A stretch of 64,000 nt of DNA, taken from contig OZ024855.1 of the NCBI GenBank assembly GCA_964017155.1, forward strand, positions 56,799,435 through 56,863,434. Reading direction: 5' to 3'. Positions within the stretch are counted from its first letter, which is position 1; every line of letters begins with the position of its first letter. The notes beneath the pieces are model-generated. The model was not told the DNA's origin. It did not search any database and saw only the letters and a list, made by a program, of their open reading frames with translations. The DNA comes from Oasisia sp. SBJ-2009 (lineage: Eukaryota > Annelida > Polychaeta > Sabellida > Siboglinidae). Below are positions 12,601-25,247 of the stretch, piece by piece. The position numbers and the translations under genes were made by a program.

Positions 12601-13683
12601 TTTATTGTACATCAGAAATATTTAGTTTTTCTTTTGTAAGGATCTCCCCCCCCCCCAAACCACAAAATGTAAAAATGTTGCCTGTTTCTGCCTGTGCTGT
12701 TGGTTGATCTGAGGACATGACTTCCAGGCTCTATCATCTGTGCAGCCCTTGCCACAGCAGTACTGTAGCTGGACACCCCCTTGTGCATGTGCACCTGGAC
12801 TAATTGCTCTCAGGCAGCAGTGGCAGGGACTGTATCAATAACCCAATAGATCCCTGCTAAACTGGACAGTTGCTGCCTTCAAAACTAATCATTTTCTATA
12901 AATGCAAGTTGTGTTTATCTTGATGTTTGTTTAATTAACTTTAAAATGATGTGACAGTGGTGTCAACTTGTTAAAGATGTATCGCTCTTGTAAGTGACAA
13001 TTAACAAAACTAGAACATTAATATTCTAATGTATACAAATATTATTTGATCGAATGTTTCTAAGGGCACCCCAGGGTCTCCTCCAAATCAACGTATGCAC
13101 ATTGAGCCTGGACTGGCGGGGATATGCATTGGCCCTACCTGTATATTCGGAACTGCCTCATTTTTATTGAACCATTAGAATACCAATCACGGTCCACGCG
13201 GAGCCGCTGTTGGCCTAAGACCACATTTGCATTTTCCATAGGCGACCATTATAACGTTTCCTTCATTTCCTATTAATCTTGATCAGCTCTCTTATTGACA
13301 ATTTCACAGCATGTTTACCCTCCACAGACAGAGGTTCAGTGGAAAATTCGTGAACTTTTAATACCTCAGGCTCCCACAAAGTTCATTCAAACCTTACACC
13401 CCTCCATTTCTGCTTGAGCCACCCACGGATTGCCCCTGATTACATCACCAAGCAAAATGACAAATGTATTAATACGCAGAAATGCACCGAATGACAGCGG
13501 TCGTAATTTGACAGCTCTGATGTCACGCTGCACAAAAACGTCATTTATAATCACTCCACACTACATATGTGCTCACAGAAATCCAGACAACGTGCATAAT
13601 GCTGCTTTTTTAAGGTACTCTGCGGGTAATGGCGGACGTGCACATTTTGGTGGTCTTACGTCTGTTCTGGCAATGGTAAGAGG
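12601..13683. other. Intergenic, no gene recognised
   Basis: Mixed-composition sequence with a C9 run near 12648 and no credible coding, RNA or repeat structure that I could support. Short open frames lack codon bias and family resemblance. Confidence 0.5.
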
Positions 13684-14300
13684 GTGGTCGCTGCCGTAAA
13701 CGTTGGAACCAATCAAAATAGGTTTAACAAAAATCAGTGCGCAGCGACGCTGCGCATGTCCGCACTTCCGTTTCTGTGCTACAATGTAAGGGCTCATGAC
13801 ACAGTTAGACTTCCTGTTTGGTTACCGTTGCAACATAGTCCCATAAAAAAATTGATTTTGATTTTTTTCAACATTCACCTGCTGTGACATAAGTGCATTT
13901 GAGCAGTCAGATTTCCAGGTGTGATTGTGGAAGCTGTTGACAGTGAAGTGGAGCATTTTTAGCTGATTTGACAAAGCGGATGGGTACTTGGCAGTGATTT
14001 GGCTTGTTGACACCTCTTTTGTATTACCGCCTGCATTCATGTGTAAATATTGACGGGTGTCACACATAGCGGCACTTTACGAGAGAACGAAATATTGGAA
14101 CTTGACTAAAGTCGACCAGCTTGTCACTGAGATGATGGTAACAGCAGCCAATAAGTTTTAGAATTTTCCTGCGTCTGGTTTTCTTATAATCCTACAAAAC
14201 GCTAACATGGTGGCCAATGGGAAAGTTAACTGTGTCATGAGCCCGTAAATACCTCCATGGCAACATGGATCGAGCTTATTTGATAGGCGTCTTATTGATG
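13684..14300. mobile_element. Inverted-repeat-rich segment, possible MITE remnants
   Basis: GGGCTCATGACACAGTTA at 13790-13807 is exactly inverted at 14227-14244. TGCGCAGC and GCTGCGCA form a small hairpin around 13738-13757. A 24-base word at 13697-13720 is perfectly inverted at 16076-16099. The paired words and G+C-rich small hairpin look like debris of foldback or MITE elements. Boundaries are unclear. Confidence 0.4.
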
Positions 14301-14639
14301 ATATGTGGCAATACAAGACAGAGAGCCAAGTTGCAAGTGTAATATAGTAACATTTAACGAAGATGCACGTGTGATGGTTTACTTGCTGGTAACGTCGTTG
14401 GTGTTGTTAACTCAAGTTGATGACATCTCGAAATGTTTACCGACTCCAAATCGAGAAAATTCATTAACCCTTTGCTTTTGTGTCGACGCACGTGTAAGCT
14501 TGGTTTCTAAGGATTAGCCGCATTAAAAATACCTTATTATTTTTATTTGTTAATTACTGACACGATACTAGTACATAGACTAGAATATGGGCAAGGCACC
14601 CCGATTTAGTTTATGATATACCTAAAAATGTATGTAACC

Positions 14640-15300
14640 ATTTTGTGTTTAATAATTCTGTGTATATATTTCTGTAATTATTCTGTGTATACATTTGTGT
14701 AATTAATTATTAAGTAACTAATTATAACTAATAAATATAGTAATTATAACTAATTAATAATTAGTTATAAGTATAACTAATAATTATATAAAGCATAACT
14801 AATTATTAATTAATTAGTAATGCATTATTTTATTTGTAATTTATATCTTAACAAACATCAGCAATATTTTTTATAACATAAATGTAATAGTTATGCATTA
14901 GTTTATTTGCAATTTATATCTTAACAAACATCACATGACTACTGATGTTACACATCATGTAATAGATGAAATGAGTAATAATTAATTACTAAATAACTAA
15001 TTATTAATTAACTAATTATAACTAATAAATGTATTAATTATAACTAATTAATAATTAGTTATAATTATAACTAATAAGTATATAAAGTATAACTAATTAT
15101 TAATTAATTAGTAATGCATTATTTTATTTGTAATTTATATCTTAACAAACATCACATGACTACTGATGTTACACATCCATACATACACATAATTAATTAG
15201 TAAATTACTAATTATTAATTAATTAGTAAATGACTAATTATTAATGAATTAGTAAATAACTAATGATTAATTAATTATTAATTAATAAATTAAAGTTTTG
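14640..15300. repeat. TTAATTA-rich DNA with a 150-bp direct duplication
   Basis: A block at about 14712-14862 is repeated at about 15012-15160, sharing TAACTAATTAATAATTAGTT, then TTAGTAATGCATTATTTTAT and ATATCTTAACAAACATCA. Both copies are surrounded by TAATTAATTAGTAA words, so the region is nearly pure A+T with many short palindromes. No coding signal. Confidence 0.8.
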
Positions 15301-15427
15301 TCTCACATTCTCCCACATGTTCAATCTCAACTGGACCAATATCAGTTCGCTTAGGTCCCGTTCCAGAAGAGGCACTGGGTGACTGACTATGCAATAGCTT
15401 TCCTTCTACACAAAACTATTTGAACGC

Positions 15428-15670
15428 ATGGAGACTGCTGGTAACTATGCTCGAATCTTATTTATAGATTTCAGTTCAGCGTTTAATACAATACAAAGGC
15501 ATGTCATGATTGATAAACTACAGAAACTAGAAGTTCCAGCCGCACTTGTTCACTGGGTTTACAATTTCGCCCGCAGTGTGTTTGAGTGGGTGACATATCT
15601 GCTGTGTGACACTGTACATTCTGCAGGTGCACATGTAGTTATTGTAGGTAATGTTTGTAGTTTCGAATAA
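15428..15670 (+). pseudogene. Non-LTR retrotransposon RT fragment (motif A region)
   Basis: The open frame contains RILFIDFSSAFNTIQRHVMI then LVHWVYNFA, the motif A region of a LINE reverse transcriptase. The frame loses similarity after about FARSVFEWV. Fingers, the GVPQGS-like block, YADD and endonuclease are absent, so this is a dead fragment. The FIDFSSAFNTIQ wording is typical of a Rex/CR1-like LINE group (recalled). A possible C-terminal piece of the same family is at 22612-22880. Confidence 0.75.
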
Positions 15671-16075
15671 CATAGTACGGAAAACATTTGCAAAATTCTT
15701 CACAAATCAGCCAGTGTCAAGGTCACACTGTAACCAATCAGATTAAAACAATATTAAACCGACTGACATTTTAACCCATGGATTACGAAAGCCAGCATCG
15801 CACGGTAGAAATTAGCCAGTTAAATTATCGAAAATTGTTCCATATACATTATTCATATATTATTTTTAGATAAACATTATTCGTGTATTATTTGCCTATT
15901 TTCAACTGCAGTGTTTTGCAAGAAAATACATTATTTGAGTATAACGCGTCAGTTCCTGTATGTTCGATTGCCCTCCCACCTAGCGATTCCATAAACCGAG
16001 TGCTGAGCGATTGCCCCTCCATCTACCGATTTGCCAGGTACTAGAACCCTAAACCGAACTCCGTTTATAAAAGCC

Positions 16076-16099
16076 ATTTTGATTGGTTCCAACGTTTAC
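16076..16099. repeat. 24-bp perfect inverted partner of 13697-13720
   Basis: The word beginning ATTTTGATTGGTTCC is the exact reverse complement of 13697-13720. The two sit 2.36 kb apart and flank the TTAATTA block and the RT fragment at 15428. They could be arms of one element or of two opposed copies of a MITE. Confidence 0.75.
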
Positions 16100-16356
16100 G
16101 CACTCGACCCTACTATGACCCTACTGATGGTACGTATGGCGCCCGCCATATGTCATATGACCGACAATCAGGAAGAGCGAAACGAAACTAGGTGTATACT
16201 CGGATGACGACATCGCGTGCCAAATAAATTTCAAGAATTCGTACTTATATAGTAGGTACAAACTATGTAGTACTAGGTATGCATTATTTAACTTAAGGTT
16301 TTTCGTTTCCATGGCATGCCTCATGCCGTCATGGATGATGAATACTTGATGCCATC

Positions 16357-16417
16357 ATAAAAAATATTTATGATATATCGCCATCATTGATGGCGATATA
16401 TCATAAATATTTTTTAT
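16357..16417. repeat. Perfect 30-bp palindrome with 1-nt centre
   Basis: Arms 16357-16386 and 16388-16417 are exact inverted copies around a single T. The sequence reads TTATGATATATCGCCATCA up to the centre. A near-complete cruciform-type palindrome like this is typical of a MITE core or of a recent inverted duplication. Confidence 0.95.
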
Positions 16418-16978
16418 TATACTAATATTAATGGGCTTTTTGGCTTTAGTTTATGCCCTTAGTTTATGTTATAGCATCAAATGAATAACTTACTATGACT
16501 ACGTGTCTACGGTGGTTATATATTATGATCGAAATACCACATTCACAGATGGTCGTCGAAATGTCGATGTAAGTAAATATGGCCAATAATATTATATTTG
16601 TGAAATAAGAAATGAGGATTTAATTTTTTGGTTGGAGTGCCTACCTTGTTTGAACATTTTAATTTATTCTTCCAACTTTGAATCTTGTCTTCTTGATGAT
16701 GAGTTCACATGTTCACGAATATAAGAACACATCAGCTGGATTTTCATATTATAACCAACGTATAATTACATAGACAAAACGTATGGCATAGGCAGGGTGG
16801 TTATATAATATAGTCCACAAAAAAACCACTGGGTTAACCGTTATTTTCATATACGCAAGGGGCCTACAGTGTGCGCTCTTGTCTTATCCGAAATCGGAAT
16901 ACCATAAATTCCTTTATTGAACGTCCGCCGTCTCGACCAGAATAGGAATTCCGAGACGGGGCGTCCCAAATCGGAATG

Positions 16979-17014
16979 TATCTCATTATCGCCCATTGCA
17001 CGGCGATAATGAGA
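16979..17014. repeat. 14-bp stem hairpin
   Basis: ATCTCATTATCGCC (16979-16992) pairs with GGCGATAATGAGAT (17001-17014) around an 8-nt loop. The neighbouring CGTCTCG and CGAGACG also form an inverted pair. The region has no coding signal. Confidence 0.85.
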
Positions 17015-17158
17015 TGTCTAGCGGTGTTTGTTCGACGTTTGCTGGATATATAAGTTGAAAACAGTATACGTTGCATTATTATTAGTATATTTTACTAGCA
17101 AGGTACATAGACGAAATACGAACGTAGCCTGTCTTGTAGAACACTGAATTATTGTATA

Positions 17159-17341
<183 letters not shown>

Positions 17342-17679
17342 AGATCTTGTAGTACGCGGAATTATTTTATACTGATAATATAATAGTAATAATATTACAG
17401 AATGGAAGAATTCATTTTCATAATACAGGCCTAGGTCAACATTAAACTTTAGTTAAAAATAGTTACTGACCCACGCAAAAACTTACTGGCCCGAATATTG
17501 TAAAAAACTTGTTAAGTTAATTTGCTTGCAACAATAAAAAGAGAGCTCAACATTAAATGAAATGTTTTAATCATGGTGTCATTCTGCTAATATAAAATCT
17601 GAACACATTTATTTATAGACTATTACATATATTACCACAAATTAAAAGAAATTAAATATCAACATACTGTACATATATA

Positions 17680-17686
17680 TTATATA

Positions 17687-17741
<55 letters not shown>

Positions 17742-17874
17742 GGTGTGTGTATATATATATGTGTGTGTATACATATACACATAATAATATATATATATAT
17801 ATATTTATACGTATATATATATATATAATATAATGTAATATATATAATGCATGTATAATTATATATGCAGGTGT

Positions 17875-17968
<94 letters not shown>
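17680..17968. repeat. Compound (AT)n/(GT)n microsatellites
   Basis: Two long TA runs (about 17691-17738 and 17878-17968) are separated by ACCTGGTGTGTGTATATATA-type sequence. The second run is followed by GCATACCTGCATATATAATT, which partly inverts the preceding ATTATATATGCAGGTGTGG. Confidence 0.95.
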
Positions 17969-17971
<3 letters not shown>

Positions 17972-18237
17972 TACCTGCATATATAATTATGTGCATATTA
18001 CCATAGGAACTTGTATGCAAATGTACGATAGGGTGTGACTTGAATGTTTTATGAAATATATCTATTATAACAGGTTTTTATAGTGCCTGATAGCTCAATT
18101 CTGAGAGTTAAACCCCCCTTAAACTACCCCCACACTCTAAATGTTGGTTGTTTACACCGATGGGTTAGTCCACTGTTTAGCTTAAAGTAGCTTTATGCAT
18201 ATGAAAAAAGACCACTGGTCTAAACCCTGGTTTATAG

Positions 18238-18311
18238 TTAAGGCAATGCAATATGGTAAAATGGCTTTTTGTTATTTTGTTTTGTTATTTTACCATATTG
18301 CATTGCCTTAA
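18238..18311. repeat. Perfect 25-bp stem hairpin, 24-nt T-rich loop
   Basis: 18238-18262 (TTAAGGCAATGCAATATGG...) is exactly inverted at 18287-18311. The loop is T-rich. Related words (TTTATGCATATG before, TTTATGCATACGG after) flank it, so the hairpin may sit inside a larger decayed element. Confidence 0.95.
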
Positions 18312-18907
18312 ACGACCTTTATGCATACGGCAGAAACTGCCTTATGGTGGCACCTTCTGCAGACCATTCTGTAATACCGACTACGGCAGCTGACAGTTAT
18401 TGCCGAAGCCGCTCACGGGAACACTCGAACTGGTCCAACAATGATGCTCTTTACGTATTTGAAATATATAAATGGAATAGATTGTGTTAGCAAAACTACA
18501 TTAAAATGAAACTTTCACAAGTTGGGGAATGAAACAACGATGTTACATGTTATGCTAGATTCCCTACAATGAACGTTGTTCTAGATATAGGCCACCTAAG
18601 CATGCAGATTGTATATTATCTTTAATTTGATATATCACGTTAATGTCAGAAATGCTAACCCAACCCATGTCGAAGTAATTGGATGCAAATCACCCAACCG
18701 GTTGCAGGTTTGTACAATAAGACCATGCGAGGCAATATGCCCGCACCACTTTTCCAATGAACGCCTAACATTTGTTCGCACTATACCATATATTACGTTT
18801 TCGAAGTAGTACCAAATATCGCTTTCTTCTGACGAGAGCATCAATGTACATGTTCATTTCCCGCCGAATATGCTTAAAACGTCAGTTTTTGACTGTTTTC
18901 ACATGCA

Positions 18908-18914
18908 GTGTGTG

Positions 18915-18965
<51 letters not shown>
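18908..18965. repeat. (GTGC)n microsatellite
   Basis: About 13 copies of a GTGC/CGTG tetranucleotide. It is alternating purine-pyrimidine and G+C-rich, so capable of Z-DNA. Confidence 0.97.
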
Positions 18966-19077
18966 TATAGACTCATTTTCGTAGCCGTCCCATAATAATG
19001 TCTGGGCGATTTACTAGAAAGGGCATTGTAATGTCTGTCACCCACACCAACATTTCAGAGGGTAGCTGCCTCCCCGC

Positions 19078-19080
<3 letters not shown>

Positions 19081-19110
<30 letters not shown>

Positions 19111-19195
19111 TGTATGTATGTATGTATGTATGTATGTATGTATGTATGTATGCATGCATGCATGCATGCATGCATGCATGCATGCATACATACAT
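19081..19195. repeat. (TATG)n to (CATG)n compound microsatellite
   Basis: About 17 TATG units (to about 19150) change abruptly to about 9 CATG units (19152-19187), then CATACATACATATG. The CATG part is self-complementary in register. Open frames of MYVC/MHAC repeats come only from this array. Confidence 0.97.
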
Positions 19196-19265
19196 ATGAT
19201 ATTTACATTACTATAAGGATCACTTTGGAGCTAGGGGTAAGCCTTGCTACCACCGAAGTTATCAT

Positions 19266-19329
19266 GTTTTTTGTGAAGTTTTGTTGTCATAAGCACATGC
19301 TTATGACAACAACAAATCACAGAAAAAAC
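19266..19329. repeat. Long hairpin with perfect 15-bp core and 2-nt loop
   Basis: TTGTTGTCATAAGCA (19281-19295) and its exact inverse (19298-19312) are separated by CA. The match continues imperfectly outward through GTTTTTTGTGA against TCACAGAAAAAAC, for arms of about 30 nt. It lies 0.8 kb upstream of the TIR gene. Confidence 0.9.
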
Positions 19330-19799
19330 AGGCCTATATTTTACTATGTGATGCACAATATTGTATGTCGTTACTGTTGTCGACTCGTATATGCGAGAAG
19401 TTTGGTAACTCTTCTTGATTGCTTTCATGGTTAGGTAAGAAAGGAAAACATCGATTGTCTTTCGGATTTCGTTTTGGTATTTGGTTATGGTTACAACGAC
19501 TGCAACATAACTATGAGGAGAGCAGTTTGTACTGGTTAGCAAATATCTTTCTCATTTCCTTGGGGCATGAGCTGGTGAGCATTTGTCTGGTGAGTAACTG
19601 TTGATAGGGTTGTCCCCTTCCAAACGGAAAAATATGGGATGGACCCCCATTCCTATAAATACCATTGTAAAGTATGCAATACTAATTACCTATCTGCCGA
19701 GCAGCTTTCCATTCAACTGCATCAACTGGCATCATAAACATTTCACCAACACAAATAAAGCTTTTGTCGTGTGACCGTGTCTAGAAAACACTCCTGTCA

Positions 19800-20109
19800 A
19801 CGATATAAAGGGACGTGTGCCAGCGGCTAAACCTCACGCACGCACTCACACACGTACCCGCACAAACACGTGCAAGTACATGGCGCACGTTCTGGAGTAG
19901 GTCGACAATACTCTAGCCACAAACAGGTAGCTAACAGAGTGATGAGCTAACCATAAGAAGAAGTAGAGTTCGCTTGATGCACTTGGAGTTTCGTAAGTGG
20001 TTACGGCACTAATTTGATAGTATCAATGACTGAACTGATGATACTATTCGCGTCGCTGTTTTGTAGGTGGATGACAGAATTACGTCACACCAGCTGGTAG
20101 TAGTGAGTG
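19800..20109 (+). promoter_or_regulatory. Candidate promoter / 5' UTR of the TIR gene
   Basis: A TATA-like GATATAAAGG lies at about 19801-19810, giving an expected start near 19835 and a 5' UTR of about 275 nt before the ATG at 20110. Another TATA-like CTATAAATACC is near 19655. No factor site is firmly supported. Confidence 0.3.
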
Positions 20110-22419
<2,310 letters not shown>

Positions 22420-22611
22420 GTTGCTGTGAGTGGTGAGTTGACGATCGATAGAAAGAACAATACGGTGCACCATTCTCGCATGACATGGATCGTTGCGCTA
22501 CCGTTGATCATCTCCGCAAACTGTTGAAGTGCGTGGAGTCGAGCTATAACGTTTTAGCAAAGGAATTTGCCAGTCGCTACTGCGTCAGCCGTGGGAACAG
22601 CGCAAGAACTG

Positions 22612-22880
22612 CTAAAAAAATGATTGTGGATTTTAGAAGAAAATTCTCCCCTCTCGTCTGTTTCGATCGATGGCTGAACAGTTGAAATTGTCCAACATTT
22701 CAAGTTTCTTGGTTCAACAGTTTCAACTAATCTTAAATGGTAGCTAAATGTTGATACTATTATCAGAAAAGGACCATGCACACAGCAGCAGCGGCTGTAC
22801 TTTCTAAGAAAGATAAGATAATTTTGGTTTGACCACACAGATCATGCTGACCTTTTACAGAGCTGGACCTATTGTATCAT
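22612..22880 (+). pseudogene. LINE RT C-terminal fragment in the TIR gene 3' flank
   Basis: In one frame MIVDFRRKFSPL, then after frame changes VEIVQHFKFLGSTVSTNLKW and TLLSE-like remnants; the KFLG(S/V)-type motif D/E region is diagnostic of a LINE RT. Several frame breaks make it dead. Its wording resembles the FIDFSSAF family of 15428-15670, but the central YADD part is found at neither place. Confidence 0.7.
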
Positions 22881-24080
22881 GATTGTTTTTAATTAATTAA
22901 TTAATTAATTTAAAGTAGCAGCATTAATATGATCGTGAACATGCATGTACGACGACCCAACATTACAATTAACGCGCATTCCAGTGTTTTATTGTAACTG
23001 CAATGAAAACATGGCAATAAAGCTGATCTTATCTGTGACTATGGTGAAGAGAAGATGGCGTGTCGTGAAGGTTTCTGCTGCAAGTCTCCACGGAATAGAC
23101 ACAACGATAATTTTACTGTACAGCTAACTGCCACAAAAGTACGATATACAGATACCGCTTAAGCATCACATAATTACAATGACTACGGGTGAGGTAGCAT
23201 GTCCTGAGCATTCGGTGTCTGCGTCGCCCAATTGGCAGACAAAGCAGGCAAGGTGGAAGACGTACAAGATGATCTCACAGTAACTTTATTCTGCTTGACA
23301 GCAACTTATTACTCACCTAATATGTAACATAATTACATATGCCACGTGTAATGATATGCTGTATTATTTTGTAGCATACTATTATTGCCAAACAAAGACT
23401 GCTTAATTCTAAAAGGGCCCAACTCCACCACTGACATGTTTGTTCACGTTTTTATTTTAAGAGATATCAGAACCGTTCTGCCAACAATACACATTTCACA
23501 CTGTGAAATCCCAGCATATACTGACCCTTTCGCACGAGCAGCTGGACGGGTTTGTGTAATCGAATATTTGCTTCCACATCGCAAACACTGCAAGTGAAGT
23601 ACTTAATTAACACGAGCATCGTGTGGCTCAAATCACTCAAAAGAATCACACAACCAATCATACTCCTAGTGGGCTATAGCTGCATGGCATAGATCCTATA
23701 AAATAATATACTAACGTCCTCTGGCGCGAAGGGATCTTAGACAAGTTGCACATGTCAAATTAGTCAACGCTTCGTGGGGGGGGGGGCGCACATAAAAACA
23801 CAATCAAAGTTTTTGGAAGACACATGCCAAAGATCTACATTGGCAGGCACAAATGCCTGTTGCATGTCCTCCGAATCTTCTGCGAGTCGATATCCTCGCT
23901 ATAAGTAAGTAAAAGCTTTATTTCCTGATGGTAACCATGTTATATATACGTGGTAAGTCGTGACTTTCAATGGGCCATCATCACCCAAAACTTACACACA
24001 TACACCCATGCAATATGCATACATACAATATAGCTTTAGATAAAATATATGATTTACGATAATACTAATTAATACAATCA
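22881..24080. other. TIR gene 3' flank, mostly unannotatable
   Basis: A TTAATTAATTAATTAATT tract lies at about 22890-22910 and an AATAAA candidate poly(A) signal at 23016-23021. A G9 run lies near 23777. I saw no further gene to the start of the LINE. Confidence 0.45.
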
Positions 24081-24296
24081 TAATAGTATTAAGACTTGCG
24101 CCACTGAGCTTGATCTTCGAGGATATTGGCGCAAAAGAAGTCTATTGTTATCATCACTCACTTTCATGATGTTTTTTACTATAATTAAGCCTCGTTGGCT
24201 TTTTTGTTCTTCTTTTGGTTTGCTGTCACACTGTAAACAAAGTGTTATTGCACAATGATAATGTGTTGATTTTAGAAAAAGTTAAATTACAGACAA

Positions 24297-25247
24297 ATGG
24301 TAACTGACGAAACGTTTCTCCAGTTTACAGGTGGTATTTCGAATAGTTGTCTGAATAATATTTTAAGCATTGGCAATGCTATTGACGAAAATAACGAATT
24401 GCCAATAATACGCCGATCATCATATTATGACTTTGATACATTTAGTTCATTAGCCAAAAAACAAGGAAAACAATTAAGTATTTTAAGTTCAAATATACAG
24501 TCCATAAATGCAAAGTTTAGTGAACTTGAGGCATATGTAAATGACGTATCCTCGTCAAACTTTAAATTCAGCATAATATGCCTTCAGGAGAGTTGGTTAT
24601 CTGAAAATGATGACTTGTCATTAATCCAGTTAACTGGATATGACTGCATTTCACAAGGGAAAAGCTGCAGTAGTAAAGGTGGATTGTTAATATATATAGA
24701 TAAACGTTTTGATTATGAAGTTAAGATGAATTTGAATACGTATGAGCATTGGGAGGGTCAAATAATACAAATAACTGGAGGAGGATTATCGCAACCAGTC
24801 ATTATAGGAAACATTTACCGTCCTCCAAGGCCCTCAACGGAAAATTATAACAAATTCATAAATGAATTTTCAACTGTCTTATCAACTTTGCGATGTCACC
24901 AAAACAACAGTGTTATCCTTGCAGGGGATTACAACATAAATATGTTACAAATAAATGAGCAAGAACACTGTAGCACTTTCTTTGATATGTTGACTTCATT
25001 TAGTCTCTTCCCCCAAATTACACTTCCTACAAGGTTCACAACAAGGGCTGGTACTCTTATTGACAACTTCTTCTGTAATTTAACAAAACGTATTTTACAA
25101 AGTACAGCAGGAATACTAATTAAGAAATTTTCTGATCATCAGCCATACTTTATGTTTGTGAATACCACTCTTAAAGAGGATCATACTACAAAATTTATAC
25201 AAGTTAATGTACAAAATAAAGAGGCTATGTTAAAGGTAAAAAAATGA
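24297..25247 (+). CDS. LINE APE-type endonuclease domain (frame 1, 316 aa)
   Basis: The protein contains LSILSSNIQSINAK (60-73), the catalytic CLQESW (95-100), GNIYRPP (171-177), LAGDYNIN (208-215) and the terminal SDH (279-281). These are the ordered motifs of an apurinic-endonuclease-like domain that nicks target DNA for reverse transcription. An in-frame stop precedes the ATG at 24273-24275. It ends prematurely at TGA 25245 directly after a seven-A run; coding similarity continues at once in the next frame. Confidence 0.88.
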   Translation: MVTDETFLQFTGGISNSCLNNILSIGNAIDENNELPIIRRSSYYDFDTFSSLAKKQGKQLSILSSNIQSINAKFSELEAYVNDVSSSNFKFSIICLQESWLSENDDLSLIQLTGYDCISQGKSCSSKGGLLIYIDKRFDYEVKMNLNTYEHWEGQIIQITGGGLSQPVIIGNIYRPPRPSTENYNKFINEFSTVLSTLRCHQNNSVILAGDYNINMLQINEQEHCSTFFDMLTSFSLFPQITLPTRFTTRAGTLIDNFFCNLTKRILQSTAGILIKKFSDHQPYFMFVNTTLKEDHTTKFIQVNVQNKEAMLKVKK

